Origin: Musa acuminata AAA Group
Lineage: Eukaryota; Streptophyta; Magnoliopsida; Zingiberales; Musaceae
Length of the DNA: 64,000 nucleotides
Direction of reading: 5' to 3'
Assembly (NCBI RefSeq): GCF_036884655.1
Contig: NC_088340.1
Span: 29,824,501 to 29,888,500 of the forward strand
Positions 45,126-58,423 of the stretch are shown here, in pieces. The position numbers and the translations under genes are program-made. The notes below the pieces were generated by a model that had not been told where the DNA came from, searched no databases, and saw only the letters and a list, made by a program, of their open reading frames with translations. The stretch's first letter is position 1. Each line of letters begins with the position of its first letter.

Positions 45126-46530
45126 AAAGGACTGGATGGTGTTATGGGAGGCTCATTTGATAGGATTGATGATTTACTCCAATGATGTATATTTGTTGGA
45201 GTAGGTCATACAACAAAAGACTCATGGTTTTGAAACGAAAATATAGACTCCACAAAAATAACATGATATGAGATTAAATATTTTGAGTTTGGGGTTTGTA
45301 GCATCAAAAGACATTATGTTCAAGAGAGTATCATATAAAAATACAAGGCTTAGATCGTGATGTTATCTTATGTGAGGCATAGGGACGTAGCCATGGATAA
45401 CATAAATAGCTAAATACTTTGAGTTTGTGAAGGTTTGAGAATTTGTAAAATAGTTTTTCAAATAGTGACCGGTATTAGAGGACTGGAATAAGCATACAAT
45501 TAATGATGTAGACGATAGTTTAAAAGGCTACAGACCAAAAGGTTATTGGCATGGAGGCTTGATGTAGAAGTGTGAGACTAGTTTCAACTATATGTAGATT
45601 TTTATGTTCAGCAAAGCCAACTAGTTGAGGAGTATATGAGGGTGACTTAAAGTGTTATATACCATAAGCTGAGAGATAGGATGTGAGGGCTTAATATTCA
45701 CCTCTGCCATCAGAGTAAACTATTTTAATTATAGATTGAAAGAAGTTTTCAACTAACCTTCTAAATATGGTAAAAATTATTGAAAGTTTAGATTTATGAT
45801 AGAGAGGGTATAACCATGTGTACTTAGTGAAATAAGTTGTGAAAATGATATAAAACCTGAACTTGTCAAAAAAAAAGTGATTAGGGTAGGGCCCCAAATA
45901 TCAATATAAATAATTTTAAAATGTTTAGAGTTAGATATGGAGATATTCCAAAAGAGAGTCGATAACTTTCATTACTGAAACAAGTATCACAATGAGTTAT
46001 AATGCTACTGGTTTTAAGAGTAGGAAAAAAATAACAAGAAAATAATTTTTGCTGGATAGAGGATAAGGATTGACCAAGACAACGATGTCACATATCAATT
46101 AGAGCTGCAATTGAAGAGTAAACAATGAGTTCGGTGATTTATGAAACTGATGACTACTCATAAATATTATTCTTACTCTGACCTCGGACCAAGGATGCCC
46201 CCATGCTCAAATCCATGATAAGAAAAGAGTTAGGAAAGAATTTAATTGAGATATTATTTTATTTATTGAATTGAGAAACCAAAATGAGATTTCATTTAAT
46301 GTGAGGTGCACACAGTACACTATTAAGTGTAAAAGTTGTGCTATGTGAATTAAGCATTGTGAAACTAGTATGAGTAATGGAGATTCGTTTACCATCATCG
46401 ATGATGATGTCTTCATTTCTATCATAGTTGTTGTAGATGGATAAGTTCTGTAAATCAAAGATAATGTGATAAGATATGCCAGAGTCCATAATCCAATTAT
46501 ACTGACTAGTATTCGGAGTAGTCATGAGAT
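45126..46530 (-). pseudogene. Element F: protease and integrase
   Basis: Protease is marked by NWIMDSGISYHI near 46460-46497 and by later LNSVLCAPHI. GAG-pre-integrase and integrase follow, with FFDKFRFYIIF, FTKYTWLYPL and IVYSDGRGEY (ending at about 45691). Several stops and frameshifts interrupt it. The left end is cut by the direct solo LTR. Confidence 0.85.
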
Positions 46531-47538
46531 TTGCTTGAGGCCAATATGATGGAGCAATTTGGGTCGAGATCGATAAACTTTTGTAGAGTGGCCGACTTTA
46601 TCACATAGCTAGCAAACAACTCTTTGTTGATTTGTGTAGTCAGGATACTGGGGCTGAGGATAATTGAAGTAGCCACCTTAATAGTTGTGATTGAAATGTT
46701 GATGATATGGAGGAGGGGAGGTTTGTTTGGAGCTCATAAGTTCAGGAGGCATTCTGGCCAAACCTTTGTTGATGATCTTGTTATACCGATTTTTCTTTTT
46801 CTTGGATTTTTGACTGACTTAAGCTGTGATGGATGGTCTTGGCAATTTGTCATCACGCTTGAGATATATCTCATAGTCGGTTAACTTGTCATAAAGTTCT
46901 TTAAATGACATCGGTGAGTCACGTGCTCATATTGCTGCTACCAGTTCCTTATACTCATCCTCTAGGCCATTAAGGGTATAGACAATGACTTGTTCATTAC
47001 TAAGGGAATAACCTATCAAGGTCAAGTTATCGATGATAACTTTTATATTTTGTAGATAATCAGCAACAATACTTCTCTCTTATTTTGTTTTCATGAGACT
47101 GGATAAGAGACTAAGCATGTGAGTATGCAAATAGTTTGCCAAGGTGATTTGCAACTTGCACCAGGCTTCAATAGTGGTGTCACATGAAGATATAAGTGGG
47201 GCAAGAGATCCAGTGATTGAGGCTTAAATTGCTTGGATGATGAGATAATCTTGGCGTAACCATAGTTTATGGTCCAGATTTGGAACTGGACTGGGTGCTC
47301 CTGAGATATTGAGCATCATTGGTGGACAACGAAGAGAGTCGTCAATATAGCCTAATAAATCATATCCAAATAAGAGATTAGAAAATTATGCATGCTAAGA
47401 TGCGTAGTTGTCATCTTTGAATAACTTGAAGAGGATAAGAGTTACAACATTGATGGAGATAAGGCCTATGCGTTGAGAAGTGCTATGGTTCCCTACGGGG
47501 ACAGTAATTGGAGCATCAAAGTAGATGATAAAAGACAT
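46531..47538 (-). pseudogene. Element F: Gag
   Basis: A minus-strand ATG at 47538 (MSFIIYF) opens a copia Gag of the RE1/Retrofit type. NLLFGYDLLGYIDDSLRCPP, EAWCKLQITLANYLHTHM, DYLQNIKVIIDNLTLIGY and VYTLNGLEDEYKELVAAI are readable, with at least five in-frame stops. The zinc knuckle near 46575-46620 reads C-x-x-C-DKVGHSTKVY, again with Tyr in the place of the last Cys. Confidence 0.85.
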
Positions 47539-49072
47539 GTTGATGTTATGTATCAATCTAAGGGAGAAGGTAGGAGTCTTTAGCTATAGAAGGAGGGTGA
47601 GGGTGAGAAGATGGTTGCGACTAGGTGTGCTTCTTCTTGGGGAACTGGACTGTTGCTGCAGTGATGACAGCAGGTCAACAAGATGCAGAGATAGTAGCGA
47701 TCAAGGAGGAAGACGTTTTAGCTTTGTGCAGTGTGGGGGGTATTGAGCAAAGTTATATATCTTCGTTCAGAAGTTCCCATAGCTGAGGATCTAGGTGGTG
47801 AAGAACATGAAGAGTATTGTAGCGTAGAACTCCGCTAGAAGGCAACGCGGATGCTACTCTAATGAGGAAGAGCAGAGAGCCTTTGCTGGCAGAAAGTGCT
47901 CAATGAAGAAGAGATGAGGTCGCCAGTGAGAATCACTATTATTCCTTGCTTAGCAGCGAGGGCAGTGATGGGCATCAAGGGGATTAAGAGTTCTTAATGT
48001 TCGAGATGGCTCGATATGCCATTGAGAGGCTGGACAGCGAGGAGGGAGAAGATGTCATCAATGATGGATTGGGCCTCCTTAGTGGTGGGCAGGCTATCGA
48101 CCTTGAGGAAGCGATTGACAGGGAGGTTGGGGCGATGCTGGAAGTAACTATTACCCATCTTCCCATGCTTATGATGGTGTAGTCGATGCCCAGGGCAGAG
48201 AGTTCCTAGATGCGCTGCTCCACCTTTTTGATTCTATTGTTGAAGCTGCCATAGAGGCCACGATCTCTAGAGGGCGTTTGGGCAAGTAGATCTATTCTGC
48301 TGAATGTACAGCCTGGAGGAGCAGGTCTGTTCTGTTAGCGAAAGAAGAAATTGAAGGAAGAGGTGAAGCCGACTATTTGTGTTTCACGATGCGACGTGAA
48401 ACATCATTGCCATTTGTAGTGAAGCCTCTCGATGGAATGAAGGTGCGTCCTAGAGGGTGGTTTCTGTTACGAGCAGTGATTGTGATAATGATCGAGATGG
48501 GGTGAGTCGCTCTGTCGCAGTGCTGGTTAGGGATCCGCTGCAGTACAGTTCACAGGGAACGATCGCAGGAGGAGGGGCAACCGCTTGGTGCAGAGCAGGC
48601 GATGACAGCTACAATCGATGCATATCGCAGGAGGAGGAGGAGGGGGGGGTGGGGGTGGGTGGAGAGACTAGTTAGGGATTGTGATAATGATCGAGATGCT
48701 ATTGTGTTTCACGGTGCATATCACAGGAGGAGGAGAGGCAGGGGAGGGTGGCAGATCAGGGGGATCTGGCGTTGCTGATCCTGGAGTCCCGGAGGCGGGC
48801 GAGGGCACTAGGCTTCAAGGAGCGATGGAGTCATTCCTCGATCTAGGGGGACGAGGGCAGAGATGCTGGCACAGAGTGACAGCAGGGGAAGACAACTGTT
48901 GTTCACTGAAGAAGTGTCGCAATCGCCGTAAGGAAGAAAGCTATGGGAGAGGAGAGAGGGTTCTCGGTATCGGCTCGGTGGAACAGGAGGAGATGCATCG
49001 AGGCAAAGGAGAGAGGGTTCTCGACGTCGGCTCGATTAAATATGAGGTGCCACAGAGGGTGGGGGTGGGGTG
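47539..49072 (-). other. Element F: long leader, left of E
   Basis: About 1.5 kb lie between the F gag start and the E insertion, continuing at 62577-62857. No gene was recognised. It holds internal duplications: GATTGTGATAATGATCGAGATG near 48478 and 48678, and GGAGAGAGGGTTCTCG near 48952 and 49010. It also holds G-rich tracts at 48640-48663 and 49057-49072. It is long for an element with 134-bp LTRs. Confidence 0.6.
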
Positions 49073-50640
49073 TGTTGAATCTCGAATTTTGATAATGAAA
49101 TTAACTAAGAGTATTTATAATTTAATCTGTATTTTGAGTTATATAAGAAGTTTCGATGAGGGTGAGACAATTAAAATAGGAAGAATCATATTGGGCCAGA
49201 GAGAAATATGTCAGATGATTAGACGTCGAGCCGAAGGATCGGTCAACGTATTAGCAGAAGGCTTCGGGCCATGGGTTCGAGCATTGGGCTAAGAAGAGTG
49301 AAAATTACGCCAGCGAAATCGGAGTTACGGAGGTCAACTGGCCGATTGGACAATAGGCCACAAGAGAGGACGAAGTATTGAAGATTCGGACAAAGCATCG
49401 ATGAACCAATGACATGTCAGACAACATTTGATTAGCTTTGTAATAATTATCTAGATCGAAGTAGGTTTTAAGTGTATAGGATTAACTACGCTAACAATCA
49501 AAGCATAAAGCAAAATGAAGACCCGAAGTCAAGAATGAGATTTCGTTGGGAGTTCTAGAGTTCATCGGAAGTCCAGATGTTGGTTGAAAGTTTTGCCAAA
49601 ATTGACCGAGAAGTCCAGGAGCTTGCCAAAGAAGCTCATCGGAACTCGCCAAAAAGATCGTTGTGAAGTCCAGGAGCTTGTTGGTACTCCGCTGGAATAT
49701 TGCCGAGAGATCGTCGGAAGTTCGTTGAAAGATAGCCAGAAGCTCGCTGGAAGAAACATAGACTTACGGAGCTATTTAGCTTAGTGAATGTCTTAAAATT
49801 TGTAGTTAGCACATAAGTAGGTTGAAATTGGGCCAACTCAATTAAGGGTCAATTAGGCCCAAGTTTGGGCTATGTTGGGCCAAGTGAAAGGCCCAAACAG
49901 TGACCCAACAGGTGGCACAGTCTCCGAGACTATGTCAGGCGGTGGTACTGCCTAGACATAGTCTCCGAGAGACTGTCAAGCGGTGGTACCGCCCAGTAGC
50001 AGGGTGTCAAGCGGTGGTACCGCTCAATGTCAGTACTGCAAGCGGTGGTACTGCCCAGCATAGACGGTGGTACTACCAATACCCCGAAAACTAGGGATGA
50101 GATATTTTTAGGCTCCAAATTTGAATCCACTTAAAGCCTATAAATACCCCTCTTATCTCTGGTTAACAAACACAAGCATAGAGAATTTAAAAGTGAAAAA
50201 ATATTATAGTAATCACTTGAGATATCCCCTTCTCTAATTCTATATTTAAAATTCTATTTAGAGAGGAGTGAGTGCTTATAAAAAGTTATCTCCTAAACCT
50301 ATGAAAATGAGAAGAGGGGTGTAGAAAGATAGTTGGTCTTCGTTCATTGAAGGAAGACCAGTAGTGGAAGCCGGTGGCCTCGAGTGAAGAGGAATCGAGA
50401 GTGGATCTAGGTCACAATGACCGAACCACTATAAAATCGGTTTACATTTTCTTTTGAGTAATTTACCTTTACTGTAAACTGCTTTACGTTCTTATTGCTT
50501 TCACTACACTCTGTTACGCTTTCAAGTTAATATCTTTTCGAAACGGGTTTAATTGAAATAAAAGATTTTCGAATCGATGTTTTTACCGCTATACTAATTC
50601 ACACCCCCTACCCCCCTTTAGTCCCTCCTCATTCCTAACA
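49073..50640 (+). repeat. 5' LTR of element E
   Basis: This 1568-bp LTR has GC palindromes of the form AGCGGTGGTACCGCC repeated at 49975-50070, a TATA box in GCCTATAAATACCCC near 50140, and a C-rich stretch before its end. A small frame near 49091-49292 is homologous to other LTR copies and is not considered a gene. Confidence 0.9.
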
Positions 50641-50690
50641 GTTACTATTAGAGCTACGTTTTTTCTTGTTTGGTTTAATACCAAAGAGAA

Positions 50691-50988
50691 ATGACTCTTT
50701 TCAGTTTTCAATAGGGCTTTTCTATCGTTTGTTCTCTCATGTTCAATAGCACGGACTACACTTATTAGAAAACTCGGATGAGAGTTTTCTTGCTTTCCAT
50801 GGATTTAAAATTATAAAATATTATTGAAAACAACTTTCCATGGATTTACTCCAATGAACGAATGGAATGATTTGGAAAAAAAAAAATTTTTCTTTAAATG
50901 CCAGAGCTATGAATGCTCTATTTTGCGCTATAGGCAAAAATGAATTCAATCGGGTTTCTACTTGCAAAATGGCTTTTGACATTTGGCA
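50691..50988 (+). pseudogene. Gag of element E, first part
   Basis: Reading from ATG 50691 shows a UBN2-type Gag (KTRMRVFL, MNALFCAIGKNEFNRVS, MAFDIW) with several stops and a frameshift near 50880. It is cut at 50988 by D, and continues at 58424 after the TGGCA duplication. Confidence 0.85.
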
Positions 50989-52531
50989 TGTTAGGATCGG
51001 AGCGACACTAAGAGGGGGGGGGGGAGGGTGAATTAGTGTAGCGGATTAAAACTTCTAAGTTTGAAAATGATTTCGTAAAATATAAGGAGATTTCATTTTG
51101 ATAGTAGCTTGAGTAAAGTGAAAAATGAAAACTTGCTGTTGAGTAGAAAATGATTACAGAAAGGTAAGTACTCACACATTCAATTAACACGCCAATTTAA
51201 AGTAGTTCGGTCAAATGACCTACATCCACTTACGAAGCCTTCTTCAATGAGGCTCCCAACTTCCACTAACAAATCTCTTTGAAGGGGAAGGACAAATACC
51301 CCTCTTACAACCTTTTACAAGTGGTTCACACTTACAAATTTTTAAAGAGAAAGAAGGAGGTGAACACTTAAGCAATTGAAAACAAGACTTGCTTAAGACT
51401 TCTCTAAGACTTTTTTCTCAATCTATTGCTTTCTCAAAGGTTGTAATCTTAGCTAAGAATTAATGGGTATCTATAGGCCCCAAGAGGATTCAAATTTGGG
51501 CTCCAAATTTTGAATTCTCTTAGGTTTCCGAGGCTGGCGGTGCCACCGCCTGTCGGTGGCGGTGCCACCGCTCAGATCTCGGGTTCTGGACGGTGCCACT
51601 GCCTAATCTAGCGGTGCCACCGCCTACACTATTTCAGCTCACTGGTTGGGCTCTAAACTTGGCCTAAACCAATCCGAACTCGGGCCCAATTGGCTCATAC
51701 TCGAGTTATAGGATTAACACCTAATCCTAATCCTAATTAATATGCTACCTATGAATTTAAAGACATTTCCTAAGCTATTACAAAGTCCATAAGTCAAGAC
51801 TTCTTCCGGCGAGCTTCTAGTGAACTTCCGGCGATTTTCCAAAAAACTCTCGGAAAACATTCTGCGGACTCCCGGCAAGCTCCTAGACTTCACGATTTGA
51901 TCTTGGTGAGTTCCAACGAGCTTCTTCGGCAAGCTTTGACCTTTCTCGATGAGCTCCGCGAACTTCCAACGAACCTTCCGGCGAGCTTCCGAAAAACCCT
52001 TTGGCAAGCTCCCTACTCATTCTCGGCTAGTTCCAGCAGCATTCCCGACGAACCTTCAGACTTCCATCGAACTCTCGAACTTGCAACAAATCCTTCGCGC
52101 TTGACTTCGACACTTTGTTTTGCTTTATGTCTTCATCGTTATCGTAGTTAATCCTGCACACACAAGCCAAAACTCTACTCCGATCTAGACAATTATTACA
52201 ACACGAATTGACATTCTGTTGCCCGGCACGTCATTGGTTGGCGCTTCATCCAATTCTTCAGCGCATCATCCTCTCTTGCGGCTTGTTGCCCAATCAGCGG
52301 TTGACCTCCGCAACCCCGATATCCTTGGCACAATTTCGCTCTCCTTGGCCCGATGCCCGACGTCCGAAGCCTTCTACCGTCCAATATCCTGACGTGATCT
52401 CCTCCAACGCAATGTCAATTCCTCCTGTGTCAACTGTCTAATCCTGATCGAGTAGAACTGCATCACTCAAAATACAGTTAAACATCTAAACACAATCAAT
52501 TAGTTTCATCATCAAAATATGAGATTCAACA
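50989..52531 (-). repeat. 3' LTR of element D
   Basis: This 1543-bp copy starts TGTTAGGATCGGAGCG and ends GAGATTCAACA on the plus strand. GC palindromes GGCGGTGCCACCGCC lie at 51536-51630. It matches 56892-58418, which has lost part of the palindrome array. Confidence 0.92.
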
Positions 52532-55500
52532 ATCTCCCCCTTTTTGATGATGACAACTAATTGATGACTAAAAGAGTTAACCTTAACTCCCCGGAGTTTA
52601 ACCAAACTCCCCCTATCAATATGTCATTAATAGAACACTTGGATTATCCCAAATCTAAGTAACATCCATCATATGTTATGAAAAATATTTAAACCATCAT
52701 GCAAATATATATATAATATTTAATTCAATGTATGAAGTCATCAATATACTTCTCCCCCTATGTCATCAACAAAAAGGAGAAGTAGCTCTAGCTATTTTAA
52801 AAGATATACAAGTTTTTGCAACATGAAGCTAGATTTTTATCACAACATATAAGCACAAAAGCATAGCAAGATTCTTAAGTTCAATCATGGCAATTCAACA
52901 CTTTGAATTTTTGTGCAAGATTACACTTTGCTTTTCTTTGCAAGTAACAATATTTATGATGTTTGATATAGCAAATTTCTTCATTACAATGATCGAGCTA
53001 GCAAATTCTTCATTCAAGTGTGCAAGCTAGCAATAACTTTCTCCCCCTTTGTCAATGTCAAAAAGAAGAGAAGAACCAATGATTTAGACTTTTACATCAA
53101 CTTTGCATCAATCAATATTTCAATCATCACATGATGCATACAAGATAATAATGCAAAGAAATCATTTCATGAAGGATATCAATGTGAAAATTCACCAAGG
53201 ATCACATGATACAATCGCAAATCATGATATCATTATGTGATACATCATGAGATGATAATTTATCATATCAATGAAAGATATCAATTGTTAAACATGATAG
53301 GATAATAGTCTCAAAAATTTTAATTTACGATACATGTGATACATTGCGATACACTAAAAAATTTAATGTGATACTTTTAAGGATATCAACCTATTTTTGA
53401 TACAAAGCATGGCAAGAGCAATTTTGTTGCAAGTTTTCTAAGTTTTACACTTTTTGATTCTTTCGATAGGCAAGATATTTCTTCTCTTTTTGAGAAGTGC
53501 AAGCTTGCAAGTTTTACTTCCTTAGCATGCTATGAAATTTACTTTCATTTTCAATGCACAAGCTAGCAAACCCTTCTCCCCCTTTATCAAAGTCAAAAAG
53601 AAAGGGAGGACTCAATGGCTAAAAATTTCAACCATTCAACAAGCAAAATATGCAAAGAATTCATGAAATATATCAATAAGGATCAATTCATGAATACCAA
53701 AGATATGATTCATGGTTCATTAAAATTCTTAACAAGTTCACGATCAAGATTCATATAATTCATAATAAAGCAAATTGATGTACAATCATCACATAAGGCA
53801 TACAAGGCAAAGAAATCTTGTTATTTCTATATTATGAAATATATGATACCAAGGCTCATGATTCATTTGAAAAGATATAGCACAAAGAGCAACTTGAAAC
53901 ATTCTTATCAAGATCACATTTTAAAATATTCCAAGTATCAAGTGTTTAGAGATAAAAAAATTCAATACATTGTATGAAAAAAATATAATATCAAGTTTTA
54001 TCATCATGCAATGTAGCAATTAAAGATGTGCAAATTTAGCATTTTTGCTTTTCTTGAGATAGCAACTGTTTGCTTCTCTACAAGCTAGCAATTTTTACGA
54101 TATGCAAGTTTTACTACATACAAGCTAGCAAATTTAAAGATTTGCAAGTTAGCATATTCTTGACTTGTGCAAGCTAGCTAATTTCTTTTTGAGATGACCC
54201 TTTACATCAATTCAAAATAGCACATTAGCAACTCTTTCTCCCCCTTTGTCATTGGCAAAAAGAATGGAAGATTCAAGTCATGAATATCAAAATAACAATT
54301 TTATCATGAATATTTCATCATTTCGTGCATCATTATCATACGTTAAAGTATTGTATACATAATACCAAATCATCATATATATTTTTAAAACATATAAACT
54401 CATCATTATATGCATAATTCCAAATCATCATTCATATTATTTCAATCATTGTTTCAATCATCACTATAACTCATCATGCACAAAATGTAAAATCATCTAA
54501 CACGATACAAACATTTATTTTCAAAATATTTATCACTATTTTCATGTATGATAATAAAGTATTCATGATATACATTATATGCATATATCATCACAATGAA
54601 AAGCAATTGCATGCATAATTTCAAATCATAAATGTTTCAAATCACGATGGTATTAACTTGTCAAATTTCATCCTACCATTCATGATCATAACTTTTCATT
54701 TGTATGCATCAAAATAATATCAAGAGTATTTCATACATAATTTTATATCACCATATAAGGAATATCAAGAAGAAAGTAATCGGGTGATGCGATAAACATT
54801 TCATGAATACAAGGAATTACATAAAAATCATATCATGAAAGATTAGAACATGTGAATACCAAAAGGCATGATTTCTTTTTGTAAAACCTACTCATAAATA
54901 ATCAAAAGAAAATCTTAGGAGATCGATTAATGAAAAAAATCTTGATTCATAATAAATCTTAATTTGTAAATATCATGGAATCAAGATCATGATTTTGGAT
55001 AAAACTCATTCAAATTCAAATCGTCCAAATCATCAAAATCTCAACATTTCTTTCAAGAGATTCAAAATGGCATAAATAATTTTATTGGTCTCTTAGGTAG
55101 AAATCAATAAGATAGAGAAAAAAAAAATTAATAAAAAATTATTTCCTCCTTTTGTTTCAACTTATTGATTGATTCCATACATGCATGTCCTTTTTTTTTT
55201 TTCAAATCCATGCGTCATCGTTTAAAACGGAAAGATAAAAAATCATCAAGATAAAAAAAAAGTGCAACACATAATTCAAAAAAAATTATTTCAACTCATT
55301 ACTTCAAGTCAAATATGATTTCATTTAATCAAAATCATCATGTATAACAATCATCAAGTATGATACAAACTTTTCAAAACATTTATCATGATAAGGCATA
55401 TAAGCCAAAGAAACTATTAAATATAAAGCATATTCATCAATGATGGTTTCATTGGGCATAAAGCATTTTCAAACAAAATCATTTTGTTATTTGTTGTAGT

Positions 55501-55899
55501 CATGCATTTTTCTTTTTAGGTGAATCTATCTTTTCATTCTTAGTTTGCATACACAAGCCGTGCATCATTTTTAAAAGCAACTTTCATCACGGTAAAAATT
55601 GATAATCTATAAATCACAAAAGATCATCATGGAAATCATCAAAATCAATAAATTATAAATTACCCAAAACTCATCATCATCATGCATAGTTTCAAAAAAA
55701 AAATTTATTAGGCACGATACCATATAGGGCATTTTTAATCAAAATCATTTTTTTTTATCATAAACATACAATTTTCATGATTATTTTCAAAATTACTAGA
55801 ATGATAAGCATGATTCTTGATTTTTTTCATTTTCATTACATTAAGCAATTAAAAATAATTTTTCTAAGCTAATAAAAAGAAAATGCATCATGGAAAGCA
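52532..55899 (-). other. Non-coding interior of element D with repeated purine tracts
   Basis: This AT-rich 3.4 kb has no gene. The terminal polypurine tract is at 52532-52545. Further tracts of the type CTCCCCCT (plus strand) paired with nearby AAAAAGAAG or AAAAAGGAG lie near 52751-52780, 53039-53070, 53574-53610 and 54236-54270. A degenerate array of GCAAGCTAGCAA-like motifs lies at about 53990-54235. Confidence 0.75.
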
Positions 55900-56841
55900 T
55901 CAAGTAATTTCAAAATAAATTGAGGGGATTTTGATTACCTCATCGTTGAAAGTGATTAAGGCATAGTTTGCCACCTCGCCTTTCTTGATTTTCTCCTTGT
56001 TTTTGGAGGAGCTCGATTCATCCCAATTCTTGCTCTTTTTCTTGCATTCAAAGCAAGCAATTCTGTTCTTTTCATTCTTAAATTTTTGTTTTATTAACTT
56101 TTTAAATTTCTTAGTGAGTTCAAGTTCACCATCACTTGAGCTTATGCTCGAGTGGTCTTCAAATGTTCTATGTCCCAAATCCTTCCTGTCCTTTGGAAGG
56201 TTGTTCTCGAGTTTCCTTTTTGTCACATTGTTTATTTCGTAGGTCATTAGAGACCCAATAAGTTCTTCGAGAGGGAATGTTTTAAGGTCCTTGGCCTCTT
56301 AAATAGTCGTAACTTTTGGATCCCAACTTTTTGGAAGGGATCTTAAGATTTTCGTGACTAGTTCAAAATTAGAAAAACTTTTACCAAGAGCTTTGAGTCC
56401 ATTGACGACATCCGTGAAACGGGTGTACATGTCTCCGATGGACTCACTTGGTTTCATCCGGAAAAGTTCGTAAGAATGCACAAAAATGTTGATTTTGGAC
56501 TCTTTCACTTGGCTAGTGCCTTCATGAGTGACATCTAGAGTTCTCCAAATATCAAAAGCCGAGTCACACATCGAAACGCGATTAAATTCATTTTTGTCAA
56601 GTGCACAATATAAGGCATTCATACCCTTTATATTTAGAGAAAACATCTTCTTCTCCAAATCATTCCAATGATTCATTGGAAGAGAAGACATTTCAAATCC
56701 ATTTTTGACTATGTGTCATAAATTCAAATCCAAAGAAAGTAAGAAAACTCTCATTCGAGTTTTCCAATAAGTGTAGTCCGTCCCATTGAAAAAGGGAGGA
56801 CGAATGAGAGAATGACCCTCTTGAAAGCCGTAAAGAGCCAT
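55900..56841 (-). pseudogene. Gag of element D, broken
   Basis: The ATG at 56841 starts a Gag homologous to that of C. The UBN2 signature is clear (KNEFNRVSMCDSAFDIWRTL, MYTRFTDVVNGLKALGK, FPLEELIGSLMTYE). A TGA near 56717 replaces a Trp codon, and a stop near 56298 replaces a Gln codon. The C-terminal region is acidic with WDESSSSKN and ends YFEIT, as in C. The zinc-knuckle region reads CFECKKKSKNW, without the His and last Cys. Confidence 0.88.
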
Positions 56842-56878
56842 TTCTATTTGGATGTTAAACCAAAGTAGAAAACCGTGG

Positions 56879-56891
56879 CTCTGATACCAAT
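56879..56891 (-). other. Primer-binding site of element D
   Basis: Minus-strand ATTGGTATCAGAG directly follows the 5' LTR. Confidence 0.88.
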
Positions 56892-58418
56892 TGTTAGGAT
56901 CGGAGCGGCACTAAGAGAGGGGGTGAATTAGTGCAACAGATTAAAACTTCTAAGTTCGAAAATGATTTCGTAAAATATAAGGAGATTTCGTTTTGGTAGT
57001 AACTTGAGTAAAGTGAAAAATGAAAACTTGCTGTTGAGTAGAAAATGATTGCAGAAGGGTAAGTACTCACACATTCAATGAACAGGCCAATTTAAAGTGG
57101 TTCGGTCAAATGACCTACATCAACTTGCGAAGCCTTCTTCAATGAGGCTCCCAACTTCCACTAACAAATCTCTTTGAAGGAGAAGGACAAATACCCCTCT
57201 TACAACCTTTTATAAGTGGTTCACACTCTTACAAATTTTTGAAGAGAAAGAAGGAGGTGAACACTTAAGCAATTGAAAACAAGACTTGCTAAAGACTTCT
57301 CTAAGACTTTTATCTCAATCTATTGCTTTCTCAAAGGTTGTAATCTCAGCTGAGAATTGAGATGCATTTATAGGCCCCAAGAGAATTCAAATTTGGGTTC
57401 TAAATTTTGAATTCTCTTAGGTTTCTGAGGCTGGCGGTGCCACCGCCGGACCTCTCGGGTGCTGGGCAGTTCCACCGCTCAGATCTCGGGTTCTGGGCGG
57501 TGCCACCGCCTACACTATTTCAGCTCACTGGTTGGGCTCTAAACTTGGCCCAAACCAGTTTGAACTCGGGCCCAATTGGCCCCTACTTTGGGTTATAGGA
57601 TTAACACCTAATCCTAACCCTAATTAATGTGCTAACTACGAATTTAAAGACATTTCCTAAGCTATTACAAAGTCCGTAAGTCAAGACTTCTTCCGGCGAG
57701 CTTCCAGCGAACTTCCGACGGTTTTCCGAAAAACTCTCGGAAAACATTCTGCGAACTCCCGGCAAGCTCCTAAACTTCACGATTTGATCTTGGTGAGTTC
57801 CAACGAGCTTCTTTGGCAAGCTCCGACCTTTCTCAACGAGCTTTGCGAACTTCCAACGAACCTTCCGGCGAGCTTCCGAAAAACCCTTCGGCAAGCTCCC
57901 TACTCATTCTCGGCTAGTTCCAGTAGCATTCCCGACGAACCTTCGGACTTCCGTCGAACTCTCGAACTTGCAACAAATCCTTCGCACTTGACTTCAACAC
58001 TTTGTTTCGCTTTATATCTTCATCGTTATCGTAGTTAATCCTGCACACACAAGCCAAAACTCTACTCCGATCTAGACAATTATTACAACGCGAATTGACA
58101 TTCTGTTGCCCGGCACGTCATTGGTTGGCGCTTCGTCCGATTCTTCAGCGCATCATCCTCTCTTGCAGCTTGTTGCCCAATCGACGGTTGACCTCCGCAA
58201 CCCCGATATCCTTGGCGCAATTCCGCTCTCCTTGGCCCGATGCCCGACGTCCAAAGCCTTCTACCGTCCAATATCCTGACATGATCTCCTCCGGCGCAAT
58301 GTCAATTCCTCCTGCGTCAACTGTCTAATCCTGATCGAGTAGACCTGCATCACTCAAAATATAGTTAAACATCTAAACACAATCAATTAGTTTCATCATC
58401 AAAATATGAGATTCAACA
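56892..58418 (-). repeat. 5' LTR of element D
   Basis: This 1527-bp copy is the partner of 50989-52531. Differences include a shorter G run after CACTAAGAG and a changed palindrome region at 57430-57515. Confidence 0.92.
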
Positions 58419-58423
58419 TGGCA

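Larger units (their letters stand above)
50989..58418 (-). mobile_element. Element D: gag-only Sirevirus-like retrotransposon
   Basis: The minus-strand element has a 5' LTR at 56892-58418, a primer-binding site, gag, 3.4 kb of AT-rich non-coding DNA and a 3' LTR at 50989-52531. TGGCA directly flanks both ends (50984-50988, 58419-58423), a perfect duplication that interrupts the gag gene of E. Its organisation equals that of C, with no pol. Length is 7.4 kb. Confidence 0.93.

Noticed and set aside
47525..49292. Plus-strand frames in the F leader and E LTR start
   Set aside because: They cross the boundary between F and E at 49073 or lie in GC-rich leader sequence, and show no recognisable domain.
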